In this document: piece after piece, positions 42,204-51,631 of the stretch
Numbering within the stretch: position 1 is the stretch's first letter
Layout of the letters: each line of letters begins with the position of its first letter
Assembly: GCA_050297015.1 (NCBI GenBank)
Contig: JBNKRZ010000011.1
Location: forward strand, 124,001-188,000
DNA length: 64,000 nt
Direction: 5' to 3'
Source of the DNA: JACKJA01 sp050297015
GTDB lineage: Bacteria > Pseudomonadota > Alphaproteobacteria > Micavibrionales > Micavibrionaceae
Program-made: the position numbers and the translations under genes
The notes under the pieces: model-generated
Told to the model about the DNA's origin: nothing
The model's input: the letters and a program-made list of their open reading frames with translations, nothing else
Database searches by the model: none

Positions 42204-43214
42204 TTATAATTTTTCCGGCGCAATTGTCAGCGTACCGTCCTTGCGGTTAAGGGAAAAAAGAAGCCCCCCCAAAGTCGCGTTTTTGTAATCATCGTCGGCG
42301 AAAATGCGGGCCTGCAAATTCTCCAGCTTCTCCATCCGCAGCCCGTAATTCCCCTCTTTTCCCTCTTCACGCCGCAGCCGATCCGCTGCCATCTGCAAAA
42401 TACGAAAACGCGTCTCATCCGGTGTCTTTAAAAGCACATTATAATCCAATACGATACGGCTCGATTCGTCATTGATGAGCGCCTTTTGATATGTCCGCAC
42501 CGCATATAAATCCAAAGCTTCCTGCGCTCTGCGCATACGGGCGGCACTAACAGCCAGCCGCTTGGGCGTTAAGCCTTCTTCCGCCAGAACACGAGCCGAG
42601 CGCCGCAGACGTACACGAGCAAAAGCGCGATCGTCATTGCTAGGATCCGTTATAAAAGGCACGTCGTTTTCCTTGCATAACGCTACCAACTGTTTCTTGG
42701 GGAAGTTCAAAAAAGGACGGACAATTTTAAGGTTCTCACTATAATCACGAACCGGGCGCATCGCCGCCAACCCGTCAATGCCGCTCCCCTTCGCCAGACG
42801 GAACAAAAAGGTCTCCGCCTGATCGTCCAGATGATGCGCCACAAACAAAACCGGAATATTATTCTCCGCACAATAACCAGCCAAAAGCGCATAACGATCG
42901 TCCCGCGCTTCTTCCATAATCCGGCTTTTACTCAAGCCCTTCAAGCTGCGGGTTAGAACACTATGCGTCACGCAAGGCCAGCCCGCGACGTTTGTTCCCA
43001 CATCTTCCGCTTCCGCTTTCGATTCCGGACGAAGCGCATGGTCAATACTCAAAACGTGAACGCGGACCCCGCCCTTTTCCGCCGCCCAGCGCGAAAGCAA
43101 CCAGCCCAGTGCCATGCTGTCAGGACCGCCCGACACAGCCACAGCCACAGCCTCCGGGGCATCAAGCGCCAGGAACTCATCAATATCACCAATAACCGGT
43201 AAGCGATCCTCCAT
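42204..43214 (-). CDS. tilS: tRNA(Ile)-lysidine synthetase
   Basis: A 336-residue cytosolic enzyme that modifies C34 of tRNA-Ile(CAU) with lysine so that it reads AUA. The PP-loop SGGPDS (28-33) and the downstream LFVAHHLDDQAETFLFRLAKGSG and RPFLNFPKKQL blocks are typical. It is shorter than the E. coli enzyme, lacking much of the C-terminal domain, as in many alphaproteobacteria. It lies between cpoB and ftsH. Confidence 0.95.
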   Translation of the reverse strand: MEDRLPVIGDIDEFLALDAPEAVAVAVSGGPDSMALGWLLSRWAAEKGGVRVHVLSIDHALRPESKAEAEDVGTNVAGWPCVTHSVLTRSLKGLSKSRIMEEARDDRYALLAGYCAENNIPVLFVAHHLDDQAETFLFRLAKGSGIDGLAAMRPVRDYSENLKIVRPFLNFPKKQLVALCKENDVPFITDPSNDDRAFARVRLRRSARVLAEEGLTPKRLAVSAARMRRAQEALDLYAVRTYQKALINDESSRIVLDYNVLLKTPDETRFRILQMAADRLRREEGKEGNYGLRMEKLENLQARIFADDDYKNATLGGLLFSLNRKDGTLTIAPEKL

Positions 43215-43270
43215 AAGCAGACGCCTTCTCGCCTTTCAAAAGATGGTTACTTTTATTACTTACTCGTACG

Positions 43271-44239
43271 CTACAGACATCCGAGTCTGTTTTGCTCCCT
43301 TTTGGTGCGATCCAAAATAGGATTGCCGCCATTGGCATGCGTTTTTAAAAGCTGTTCAAACGTAATACACGCTTCTTCCTTTTTTCCCATCCCCGCCAGA
43401 GACAAGCCCAATTTAAGCAAATTATCGGGCGCTTTATTGCCCTCAGGATATTGCTGATAACCCTCGGCAAAATAACGGGCGGCCTGTTTATAATCATGAC
43501 GCACGTAATAAGTCTCCCCCAGCCAATACTGGGCATTGCCGGCTAATCTATGATCGGGATAACGAGTCAGAAAATCTTTAAACGCTGCCTCGGCTTCCGC
43601 AAATCGGCTGGTCTGCAACAAAGAAAATGCGCGACTGTAGGAAGCACTCGCATCATCCACCGCCGGCGCCAGAGCCGTCGTCGTACCCGCCGACACATCA
43701 TCAGAAGACAGCGTCTCACCCCCCGCAGCCGGCACCGTTAACGTGCCTAATATATGCGAAGAACGAGGCTGAACTTGCGCCTGAGGCTGCACCGGAGCAA
43801 CAGATGATTCCGCCGGCACTATCAGCGTTGACGTGTTCGCCGAAGCCGCCGATGGTGCCGTCACATTACGCTGCATCAAAACATCCAAATCGGCTTGCAC
43901 CTTATCGAGGGCACTCTGCAAACGCCGCCGCTCATAATCCTGCTGTTCGACTTGCCCCGTCAAACGCGCCATCTCCCGTTCGATTTGAGAAAGACGCACC
44001 TCAATATCCGCCGAAGACGACGCCCCCCCCGCAGCCGTATAAGCATGCGCGGAAGGCGGCGGAGCCTCCCCCTTAAACACGGCACGGTTCAGAGTCGATA
44101 ATTCATTTTCCAAACGGGAAAGACGGCTATCTATATCCTGCGCAAAGGCAGGAACAGACGCCGTCATAACACAAAAATAAACGGTGTATACGGTACAGTG
44201 CAGGACCTTTTTTAAACCACGCACGTCAACCACATCCAT
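43271..44239 (-). CDS. cpoB: Tol-Pal system protein CpoB (YbgF)
   Basis: A 322-residue periplasmic protein. A signal peptide (about 10-33, ending PAFAQ) is followed by an N-terminal trimeric coiled coil (about 35-130), an Ala/Pro/Thr-rich linker and a C-terminal TPR domain (about 205-310, ASYSRAFSLLQTSRFAEAEAAFKDFLTRYP and AQYWLGETYYVRHDY). CpoB links peptidoglycan synthesis by PBP1b to outer-membrane constriction through TolA. It lies 6 bases after pal on the same strand. Confidence 0.94.
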   Translation of the reverse strand: MDVVDVRGLKKVLHCTVYTVYFCVMTASVPAFAQDIDSRLSRLENELSTLNRAVFKGEAPPPSAHAYTAAGGASSSADIEVRLSQIEREMARLTGQVEQQDYERRRLQSALDKVQADLDVLMQRNVTAPSAASANTSTLIVPAESSVAPVQPQAQVQPRSSHILGTLTVPAAGGETLSSDDVSAGTTTALAPAVDDASASYSRAFSLLQTSRFAEAEAAFKDFLTRYPDHRLAGNAQYWLGETYYVRHDYKQAARYFAEGYQQYPEGNKAPDNLLKLGLSLAGMGKKEEACITFEQLLKTHANGGNPILDRTKREQNRLGCL

Positions 44240-44245
44240 TCACTA

Positions 44246-44782
44246 TTAATCAACTTCCGTTACAGCACGGCGGTTTTGCGCCCATGCCGCTTCATCAGCC
44301 CCCAGAACAGCCGGCTGCTCCTTACCGAAGCTGATCGTGGAAATACGGTGAGGCTCAACCCCGAGCGCCACCAGGAACTTTTTAACGGAATTGGCCCGAC
44401 GATCACCCAGAGCCAAGTTGTATTCCCGCGTTCCACGTTCATCACAATGCCCTTTAACCGTGACATTTACACTGGGGTAGCGTTTCAGCCATTCGGCCTG
44501 AAGTTGCAAGACATGCTGCCCCTCGGCACTCAAATCATAACGGTCATAACCAAAGAAAGCACGGTCACCAATATTGACAACCAAATCCTGTTGCGTACCC
44601 GGCATAGGCCCCGCAATAGCTTCTTCTTCATAACCGTAAACTTCCGTGCCATCCAGCGGGCCGGCGGTTATATCTTCGCGCTGTTCCAACTGCATCGAAT
44701 CGGCATCAGAACCATTCTTTGTAGACGAACAAGCCGTCAACCCCACAGCAACCGTTGCCATCAATAACGTACGAACTAACAT
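44246..44782 (-). CDS. pal: peptidoglycan-associated lipoprotein Pal
   Basis: A 178-residue outer-membrane lipoprotein with lipobox GLTAC (Cys18) and a C-terminal OmpA-like peptidoglycan-binding domain (about 68-175): VTVKGHCDERGTREYNLALGDRRANSVKKFL with the Asp and Arg that grip diaminopimelate. Pal holds the outer membrane to the cell wall. Unlike the common order, tolB is not upstream; the SirB1-like gene is there instead. Confidence 0.97.
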   Translation of the reverse strand: MLVRTLLMATVAVGLTACSSTKNGSDADSMQLEQREDITAGPLDGTEVYGYEEEAIAGPMPGTQQDLVVNIGDRAFFGYDRYDLSAEGQHVLQLQAEWLKRYPSVNVTVKGHCDERGTREYNLALGDRRANSVKKFLVALGVEPHRISTISFGKEQPAVLGADEAAWAQNRRAVTEVD

Positions 44783-44873
44783 GCGCTTCTCTCCTTATTC
44801 AATATCATGAGCGTATTTCGTATTCTGTTTACAGACATATAACCTGAACAGGCACAAGTCTAGTGCCGTTTTT

Positions 44874-45728
44874 TCAAGTATCCACAGTCTCCGGTAAAGT
44901 CTGTAATAATAATTGTGCTTCATAACGGTCCTGAAGGTTCGGCGTACGCTCAATATAATCCTCCAGCGCCGTGCGCGCTTTCTCTATTTGCCCGGTGCGC
45001 ATATACAATATCCCCTCCTCGAACAGCAAACGGTACTCATCCGGCGCAATCTGCTTCAAAAGCCCCACCGTTTGAAGTGCGCCGCCATAATCCTCATGCT
45101 CAATCTGACGGAATTTCACAAAATTTTGCAGAGCGACCAGCAGCGCCCGTGAATCAAGCGGTTCATAATAAGTCGCGGAAAGCTCCGCCTCTGGCCCCTG
45201 CATTTTCTTGACCAAAGCCCGCAAAGCGGAAGCCTGTAAAATCCGGCAATGGTCAGAGGGATCAAAAATCAAATTTTGCCCCAGCCGCATCACAAAATGC
45301 CCCGCCATATTAAGAACAGCACAATCCCAGCCTTGCGCCTGCGCCACATAAAAATAGAGAATGGCCAGTGCGATAGATGCGCCGCGACGGCGATCAATCA
45401 TGGCGATCATATCGGCATTTTGAATATGAGAGGGATTTTCACGCTCCGCATCATAATCGTACTCAACAGCCAAAACAGCATGCAAAGCGCTCAAGCGCGC
45501 CTCTGGCGAATCATCGTCGCTTTCCTCTAAACGCTGCTTATAATGAGCACCGACCGCCACCGTCAGCTTCTCGATATGATTTTCGTAGCGCTCAAGCCCT
45601 ATGCCGGGGTGATGAACGGCGGAAAGATATAAAACCGCAAGCCCCACATCAATCCGGGATGCCTCCTTTTCCTTTCCGCAAGCCGTCAAGAACAGCCGGC
45701 ATTTTTCAGGAAGCGCCGCCCCCATCAT
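44874..45728 (-). CDS. SirB1-family transglutaminase-like/TPR protein
   Basis: A 284-residue cytosolic protein. The N-terminal half contains the SirB1 core (about 60-190: NADMIAMIDRRRGASIALAILYFYVAQAQGWD and LNMAGHFVMRL, with the His and Asp of the transglutaminase-like fold but no clear nucleophile Cys). The C-terminal 80 residues form two TPR-like helices pairs (GLLKQIAPDEYRLLFEEGIL). The start is the ATG at 45728, in ATGA overlap with the BON gene's stop. The function of the family is poorly defined. Confidence 0.85.
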   Translation of the reverse strand: MMGAALPEKCRLFLTACGKEKEASRIDVGLAVLYLSAVHHPGIGLERYENHIEKLTVAVGAHYKQRLEESDDDSPEARLSALHAVLAVEYDYDAERENPSHIQNADMIAMIDRRRGASIALAILYFYVAQAQGWDCAVLNMAGHFVMRLGQNLIFDPSDHCRILQASALRALVKKMQGPEAELSATYYEPLDSRALLVALQNFVKFRQIEHEDYGGALQTVGLLKQIAPDEYRLLFEEGILYMRTGQIEKARTALEDYIERTPNLQDRYEAQLLLQTLPETVDT

Positions 45729-46429
45729 GGCCGGAACCAACCGTCATCATCCGTTGCCTCCGGCGCGGAATCTTGAGCGGCGGAAATCGTCTCCTGTTGT
45801 GGCGCTTGATAGTCCTGAGCCGCGGCCACAGCAGGCTCACCCACCATTTTCACATAACTAATAACCTGTTTAACGTAGGAAATCGTCCGGGCAATCTCAA
45901 TCACACGATTCAGCTCCGTTTGATTTTGCGCCGCCCCCATCAGATAGACAACCCCATCAACCGTATCAATGGAATAGTTAATCGACTGCACCCCCCGGTC
46001 AAACGTCAAAGCCGTCCGCAAGCGCGTCGATATCCATTGATCGCGAAGGTAACCGGGCAGCCCGGATCCCTCAGCCACGCGCACCTCATTAATAACCTGA
46101 GCAACGCCTTCGACCTGCCAAACCAGGCGTATGGCCTCAACCCGGTCATCCGGATTCGGGACAATCCCCGTTACCAAAACGCGCCCTTGATCGACCGTCA
46201 AATGCAGTTTGGCAAATGTTTTAAGGTCATAGTTAAACCACAGATCGCTAATTTGTGCCTTAATCCGAAGATCGTTAGCCGCCCCCCTGACGCCCCCTTC
46301 CTGCGCCGCGGCGATCCCCACAGCAGCACCCGTACCGGCCGCCACACCCAACGCGGAACAACCAGAAAGCAAAAACGCCAGCGCCAAAGACAAAAGCGGA
46401 AGAGAGATAACCCTAAAAGCAACAAACAT
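45725..46429 (-). CDS. BON-domain outer-membrane lipoprotein (DolP/YraP-like)
   Basis: A 234-residue lipoprotein with signal peptide and lipobox LLSGC (Cys near 22). Two BON domains follow (about 50-120 and 125-195), which bind anionic phospholipid in the DolP family and support outer-membrane integrity. A long open frame extends 59 codons upstream, but the ATG at 46429 gives a clean signal peptide. The neighbours yraN, rsmI and the LpoA-like gene reproduce the conserved yra neighbourhood known from E. coli. It is coupled to the SirB1-like gene. Confidence 0.88.
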   Translation of the reverse strand: MFVAFRVISLPLLSLALAFLLSGCSALGVAAGTGAAVGIAAAQEGGVRGAANDLRIKAQISDLWFNYDLKTFAKLHLTVDQGRVLVTGIVPNPDDRVEAIRLVWQVEGVAQVINEVRVAEGSGLPGYLRDQWISTRLRTALTFDRGVQSINYSIDTVDGVVYLMGAAQNQTELNRVIEIARTISYVKQVISYVKMVGEPAVAAAQDYQAPQQETISAAQDSAPEATDDDGWFRP

Positions 46430-46490
46430 CACAAAACCCCACGGAGGCATCAAAATTAAAAGCAACAAACACGAATCGTCTCGTGCGGTT

Positions 46491-46865
46491 CTAATTTTGA
46501 TCCGCCTGCCACGCATTGTCCAGATGGCGAACAAAAAAAGGCGGGGCCAACGCCAGCAAATCAAAACGCATATCATGCCCGGTGCAAGCCGGATAATTTG
46601 CCACAAACCATTGTGCCGCTCGCGTTATCCGGCGCTGCATCGCGGGAGTCACAGCGCCCAGTGCCACCGTCAAATTTTGCCGCGCTTTAACCTCCACAAA
46701 AACGATCACCGTCCCTTTGCGTGCGATCAAATCAATTTCCCCAACCGGGGTTTTATAGCGCCGGGCAACAATCCGATAACCTTTAAAACGCAACAGCCAC
46801 GCCGCGATTTCTTCAGCGATCAATCCCTTTTTGTAACCCGTAATCGCGCGCGACCGAACACTCAC
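46491..46865 (-). CDS. YraN/UPF0102 family nuclease-fold protein
   Basis: A 124-residue cytosolic protein of the restriction-endonuclease-like superfamily, with the family blocks YRIVARRYKTPVGEIDLIARKG and VIVFVEVKARQNL (the E-V-K active-site set). Its start overlaps the rsmI stop by 4 bases. The cellular role of the family is not settled. Confidence 0.93.
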   Translation of the reverse strand: MSVRSRAITGYKKGLIAEEIAAWLLRFKGYRIVARRYKTPVGEIDLIARKGTVIVFVEVKARQNLTVALGAVTPAMQRRITRAAQWFVANYPACTGHDMRFDLLALAPPFFVRHLDNAWQADQN

Positions 46866-47728
46866 TTTTTGATCTCCAACCCCAGAGCATAAAGCTCTTT
46901 TTTGGGCACACCGCTTTTCTCGGCGACAAAAGCGGCGGCCTCCTTCAAGTGCATCGTATCGAGCGCTTCAGCCATAGCAGCGCGCAATTCATCTTCGCCC
47001 CAAGCCGCAAAAGAAGGTGCCTCTATCACCACGACAATTTCCCCCTTTGGCGCGCCGGTTTCATCGTAAAAAGCAATCAAATCAGAGAAACGGCCCCGCC
47101 GGACCTCTTCATGCATTTTTGTTATTTCACGAACAACCGCAGCCTCGCGCTCTCCCAGAACCTCCCTCATATCCGCCAGCGATTCGCGCAAACGCGGCCC
47201 CGTTTCGAACAGGATCAACGTCCCAGATGCATCTTTCCACTGCCGAAGCGCCTTTTGCCGCGCGGCACTTTTAGAAGGCATAAAACCGAGAAATGAGAAT
47301 TTATCCGATGGCAGACCTGAAAGCTGCAAAGCCGCCAGCGGCGCGTTGGCCCCCGGCACGCTCGTCACGTACAGTCCCTTCTCCTGACATAATTTGACCA
47401 ACTTATAACCGGGATCGGAAACCAAAGGCATCCCCGCATCACTAATCAGCGCCACAACCTGACCGCCTTCTATAGCCGATATGACCTTATCACGCTGCGG
47501 CGCGGCGCTGTGATCGTTATACACAACCAACTTTTTTTTCAAATCATAAGCCTGCATCAGCTTGCCGGAAACACGGCTGTCCTCGCACAAAACCAAATCA
47601 GCCGCAGCCAGCGTATCCAGCGCCCGCAACGTTATATCCCGCAAATTGCCAATGGGGGTGGCCACAATATAAAGTCCGGGTCGTAAATCGCATTCTTGTA
47701 TTATTTTCATCTTTCCTGCATAAATCAC
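46862..47728 (-). CDS. rsmI: 16S rRNA (cytidine1402-2'-O)-methyltransferase RsmI
   Basis: A 288-residue SAM-dependent methyltransferase of the tetrapyrrole-methylase fold, acting on C1402 in the ribosomal P site. The signatures are ATPIGNLRDITLRALDTL, LCEDSRVSGKLM, ISDAGMPLVSDPGYKLV and FETGPRLRESL. The start is a GTG at 47728 with an AGGA site 7 bases upstream; the ATG at 47710 has its only SD-like bases too close. It is divergent from the LpoA-like gene with 36 bases between. Confidence 0.95.
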   Translation of the reverse strand: MIYAGKMKIIQECDLRPGLYIVATPIGNLRDITLRALDTLAAADLVLCEDSRVSGKLMQAYDLKKKLVVYNDHSAAPQRDKVISAIEGGQVVALISDAGMPLVSDPGYKLVKLCQEKGLYVTSVPGANAPLAALQLSGLPSDKFSFLGFMPSKSAARQKALRQWKDASGTLILFETGPRLRESLADMREVLGEREAAVVREITKMHEEVRRGRFSDLIAFYDETGAPKGEIVVVIEAPSFAAWGEDELRAAMAEALDTMHLKEAAAFVAEKSGVPKKELYALGLEIKK

Positions 47729-47764
47729 AGAGTATTCCTAATCAAGCCGCGATAAGAGAGACTC

Positions 47765-49225
47765 ATGAAAAATCCTTTGATTATCCTGTTTACTGTTTTG
47801 AGCCTGACGGCTTGTGTTTCCAGCGGCAGCCCATGGGATCGCGGCGGCTATGCGCGCCCTGCAGAGACAGCGCCCCGCGCCCTGCAACCCGAAAGCGAAG
47901 AAAACATAAACGGCACACATCAACAAGAAAACGAACAAACAGCCCTTTATAGCAGTGCGGTCCCCCCCTCAGGGGCAAATAGACCTGAATATGAATATGG
48001 CCAACAGCAACAACCTGACACAGTGCCCACCCTCCAGACAGCACCAGTTTTACCGCCGGTAAAGGTCGCCTTACTTGTCCCGTTAAGCGGGCCACACGCC
48101 AATCTGGGGGAAGCTTTACTGCAAGCGGCGCAACTCGCGCTGTTCGACGTGCACTACGATTCCTTTGAGTTAATCCCACGTGATACAAAAGGCACACCGG
48201 AAGGGGCCAGGCAAGCCGCCCAAGATGCTCTTAATGCCGGTGCTCAAATTGTTCTTGGTCCCCTCTTTGCCGAATCGGTTCGCGCGGCCAAGACAGTTAC
48301 CAATCGCCATAACATAAACATGCTCGCCTTTTCGACAAACTGGACATTGGCCAACAGCAATACTTATATCATGGGCTTTTTGCCCTTTTCGCAAGTACAG
48401 CGCATCGCTCTTTACGCCCGGCAAAACAATTTAAATAAAATCGGAATTCTCGCACCGAACGATGACTACGGTAATGCCGTGATCTCCGCCTATAATTCTT
48501 TGGCCTATCGCACACACGCCCCGACAGCCGACGTTATGCGCTATCCGGTTGATGAAAGCGATATATCCGGTCTTATCCGCAGTTTCACACATTATGACGA
48601 CCGCGTAGAAGCCCTTAACCAGAAAATTCGCCCCTTGGAAGACTGGCTTGCACAAAATCCCGGGGACAAGAAAGCACAAGCCGAACTTGCCGCTCTCAAA
48701 AATGGTAACGATGACAGCATAGAACCGCCCTTTGATGCTATTTTGCTCGCCACTGGCGGCGGGCAAGCCCGCTCGATTGCCAATCTTCTGAGCTATTATG
48801 ATCTGGAACCGGAACAAGTCAAAAGACTAGGAACCGGACTATGGGATGATGCGGGCCTCGCTACAGAACCGGGGATGCAAGACGCATGGTTTGCCGCGCC
48901 GGACCCGCGCGCACGCGATGAATTTGAAATCCGCTTCAATCAAACCTATGGCTATATGCCGCCACGGCTGGCCACGCTGGCCTATGATGCCACGGCGCTC
49001 ACCGCTATTATCGCCCGAACAAGCTATCAGAACTATGGCCGCCCCGTTTTCGATAGCCGCATGATTAGCAACCCCAACGGATTTTCCGGTATCGACGGCA
49101 TATTCCGTTTTGGCCCCAATGGGATGATCGAACGGGGTCTGGCCGTGCTTGAAATCAAAAATGGTGTGACATCGGTTATCGACCCGGCGCCCGTCACATT
49201 CCAGCAAACCTTGCAAACGTATTAG
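47765..49225 (+). CDS. penicillin-binding protein activator, LpoA/LppC-like lipoprotein
   Basis: A 486-residue outer-membrane lipoprotein. The lipobox is SLTAC (Cys17), then a Gln/Pro-rich linker to about residue 95, then a periplasmic-binding-protein fold (VKVALLVPLSGPHANLGEALLQAA, IVLGPLFAESVRAAK, IGILAPNDDYGNAVISAYNS). LpoA-type proteins activate the bifunctional PBP1a from the outer membrane. The conserved location beside rsmI and yraN supports this role. The TAG stop coincides with the first three bases of a TAGGGTCAGGACCCTA palindrome. Confidence 0.9.
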   Translation: MKNPLIILFTVLSLTACVSSGSPWDRGGYARPAETAPRALQPESEENINGTHQQENEQTALYSSAVPPSGANRPEYEYGQQQQPDTVPTLQTAPVLPPVKVALLVPLSGPHANLGEALLQAAQLALFDVHYDSFELIPRDTKGTPEGARQAAQDALNAGAQIVLGPLFAESVRAAKTVTNRHNINMLAFSTNWTLANSNTYIMGFLPFSQVQRIALYARQNNLNKIGILAPNDDYGNAVISAYNSLAYRTHAPTADVMRYPVDESDISGLIRSFTHYDDRVEALNQKIRPLEDWLAQNPGDKKAQAELAALKNGNDDSIEPPFDAILLATGGGQARSIANLLSYYDLEPEQVKRLGTGLWDDAGLATEPGMQDAWFAAPDPRARDEFEIRFNQTYGYMPPRLATLAYDATALTAIIARTSYQNYGRPVFDSRMISNPNGFSGIDGIFRFGPNGMIERGLAVLEIKNGVTSVIDPAPVTFQQTLQTY

Positions 49226-49317
49226 GGTCAGGACCCTAAACAGCCGGCCGCCAAAAGAAAATGATGACGGCCCAATTTTATGATAGAATAAAGAAAACAC
49301 CTAGGATCAGGACCCTA
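49223..49317. repeat. two TAGGGTC-type palindromes flanking 63 bases
   Basis: TAGGGTCAGGACCCTA (49223-49238) and TAGGATCAGGACCCTA (49302-49317) are near-identical 16-mers, each with 7-base arms (one mismatch in the second). The first supplies the upstream gene's stop codon. They match the tips of the element at 23144-23421, so this may be a deletion remnant of the same MITE family. Confidence 0.65.
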
Positions 49318-49351
49318 ACTACAGTATCTAGAGTATGCAGGAGATATTTTT

Positions 49352-49924
49352 GTGAACCGCCTTTTTCCCCTTATCACAATTTTTTGCCTTTCTCTCGTCT
49401 GGACCGTTCCGGCAAGCGCGCAAGAAACATCCCCCGCCCCTTCTACGCTGGGGCAAGCGCCAAAAGACAAAGACTTCGACCCGATGGAAATTTTTTTCCA
49501 ACTTACCCCCGAAGAACAGGAAGAGATTCTGGCTGAATCGGAACTGGCGACTGCGGAATGCCAAAACATGGACGTTTATGCGATGTTTCACGATTGCGAA
49601 TGTATCGGCCGCCAAATAATCATAGAGCGTATTTTACAAGGGCCGGAACCGCACCGCTTTAATATTTTAAATGATGTAGCCAAAACATGTGTTAACACGC
49701 CCGGCGTCGCGGGGTACAGTTATGAATCCTGTGTAAAGATGGTCCTCTTTCAAAAAGGCGATATCGAACAAATATGTGAGTGTTACACTGAGGGAATGGT
49801 CAAAGCTTATTCCAAAAATCCGAAACCGGATTTCAGGCATATCCGTAAATTGGGATCACCGATACTGGCGCACTGCATGATAGAAGAGGGAAGCATCCTT
49901 CCCAACAATCAAATCATACAGTGA
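49352..49924 (+). CDS. exported cysteine-containing protein of unknown function
   Basis: A 190-residue protein with a clear signal peptide (cleavage near ASA-QE, residue 23) and a Pro-rich spacer. The mature part has eight cysteines in pairs and singles (ECQNM, CECIG, TCVN, SCVKM, CECYTEG, HCMIE), so a disulfide-bonded periplasmic helical domain is likely. The GTG start at 49352 follows an AGGAGA site. I do not recognise the family. It follows the palindrome pair. Confidence 0.7.
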   Translation: MNRLFPLITIFCLSLVWTVPASAQETSPAPSTLGQAPKDKDFDPMEIFFQLTPEEQEEILAESELATAECQNMDVYAMFHDCECIGRQIIIERILQGPEPHRFNILNDVAKTCVNTPGVAGYSYESCVKMVLFQKGDIEQICECYTEGMVKAYSKNPKPDFRHIRKLGSPILAHCMIEEGSILPNNQIIQ

Positions 49925-49929
49925 AGACT

Positions 49930-51615
49930 TTATTCTTCGGCTTGCGCTGTATGAAGGAACGCTCCCGCCCGCGGTAAAATATGATCCCTGTAGAAAACCA
50001 GCGAAGCCCTTTGCGCCTCATCCACCGCCGCCCGCCGTGCCATCATTACACCGCCCGCAATAACGCCAAAACCATTGAGGTAGAGCACCGCCACCGCTGC
50101 TAGCGCTTCAAATTCACCGTTTCCCGCCCGATGAAGCAAATGTTTTGTCGCGATTTTTAGGGATTCCAGAGCCTCTAATAACGGCTCACACAGATCGGAC
50201 AGCGCGCGGTCTTGCGCCGCAATTTCAGCCGTGAGCGAAACCAGTTCAGCGATGAAATCATCTACCTTTTCACCCTTATCCATCAAGAGCTTGCGGAACA
50301 CCATATCCAGCGCTTGAATACCATTTGTGCCCTCGTAAATCGGCAGGATGCGCGCATCGCGGTAGAATTGCGCCGCGCCGGTTTCCTCAATAAAGCCCAT
50401 GCCGCCATGCACCTGCACACCCAGCGAGGCGACCTCAACGGCGTTATCCGTACACCATGATTTAACAATGGGGGTCAAAATATCAACCCGCGCCTGCGCC
50501 GCCGCATCGCCGCCGCGCGCCTTGTCGATGTTCAGTGCCGCCTCATAAGCCAGTGCCCGCCCGGCCTGCGTCAGAGCCTTCATCGTCGAGAGCATCCGTT
50601 TCACATCGGGATGATTAACAATCGCGGTTTTCGCACCGCTCTTATCACCGATAGCCGCGCCCTGTACGCGCTCCTCCGCATAAGCCTTCGCGGCCTGATA
50701 CGCGGCCTCACTAATGGCAACACCCTGCAAACCAACCGACAAGCGGGCGTTATTCATCATCGTGAACATGTATTTGAGGCCCTGATTTTCTTCGCCAACC
50801 AGATAGCCCGTCGCGCCGCCGTTCTCGCCAAAGCTCATCGTGCAGGTCGGAGAGGCATGAATGCCGAGCTTATGCTCCAGCCCGGCGCACACCAGATCGT
50901 TACGGCTGCCGTCCTCCAAAAACTTAGGAACGATGAACAGGGAAATCCCCTTCACCCCGTCCGGCGCGCCAGCCACACGGGCGAGAACAAGGTGAATAAT
51001 GTTTTCCGTCAAATCGTGCTCACCGTAAGTGATAAAGATTTTCTGCCCCGTGATTTTATACGTGCCGTCATCCTGCTTTTCCGCCTTGCTGCGGATCGCA
51101 CCGAGATCGGACCCGGCCTGCGGCTCGGTCAAATTCATCGTCCCGGTCCATTCGCCGGAAACCAGCTTTGGCAGGTAAAAGGCTTTTTGTTCGTCGGAGC
51201 CATGCGATTCAATGGCTTCGACCGCGCCTTGGTTGAGCAAAGGGCACAGACCAAACGACATGTTCGCGCCCTGCCACATTTCCTGCACCGGGAAGGCCAG
51301 TGCCCACGGCAAGCCTTGCCCGCCATATTCCGGGTCAAACGGCACACCGTTCCAGCCCATTTCGCAATATTGTTGATACGCGTCTTTCCACCCGGTGGCC
51401 GTTGTTACCGCGCCGTCTTTCAAAACACACCCGCCCGCCTTGTCCGCCTCATGATTCAGCGGTGCCAGCACACCGGAAGCCAGCTTCCCGGCCTCCTCCA
51501 GAATGGCGGTCATCGTCTCTTCATCAAGTTCAGCGGCCTGCGGCAATGCGCTCAAATCCAACACATCGCGCAGCAAGAAAACCATATCGTCAACGGGGGC
51601 TTTATAAGTGGGCAT
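49930..51615 (-). CDS. acyl-CoA dehydrogenase, DmdC-like long form
   Basis: A 561-residue FAD enzyme oxidising an acyl-CoA at the alpha-beta bond. It has the extended N-terminal region of this subfamily, the flavin-binding MNLTEPQAGSDLGAIRSKA and the catalytic Glu in YEGTNGIQALDM (near residue 430), and an extra C-terminal domain. This class includes the 3-methylmercaptopropionyl-CoA dehydrogenase DmdC and several long or medium chain enzymes, so substrate is not assigned. It is monocistronic, and its ATG is preceded by an intergenic palindromic repeat. Confidence 0.93.
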   Translation of the reverse strand: MPTYKAPVDDMVFLLRDVLDLSALPQAAELDEETMTAILEEAGKLASGVLAPLNHEADKAGGCVLKDGAVTTATGWKDAYQQYCEMGWNGVPFDPEYGGQGLPWALAFPVQEMWQGANMSFGLCPLLNQGAVEAIESHGSDEQKAFYLPKLVSGEWTGTMNLTEPQAGSDLGAIRSKAEKQDDGTYKITGQKIFITYGEHDLTENIIHLVLARVAGAPDGVKGISLFIVPKFLEDGSRNDLVCAGLEHKLGIHASPTCTMSFGENGGATGYLVGEENQGLKYMFTMMNNARLSVGLQGVAISEAAYQAAKAYAEERVQGAAIGDKSGAKTAIVNHPDVKRMLSTMKALTQAGRALAYEAALNIDKARGGDAAAQARVDILTPIVKSWCTDNAVEVASLGVQVHGGMGFIEETGAAQFYRDARILPIYEGTNGIQALDMVFRKLLMDKGEKVDDFIAELVSLTAEIAAQDRALSDLCEPLLEALESLKIATKHLLHRAGNGEFEALAAVAVLYLNGFGVIAGGVMMARRAAVDEAQRASLVFYRDHILPRAGAFLHTAQAEE

Positions 51616-51631
51616 AGGTACATCCTTAATC

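Noticed and set aside
45377..46459. 360-codon plus-strand frame opposite the BON and SirB1-like genes
   Set aside because: Antisense shadow with low-complexity basic composition and no start signal.
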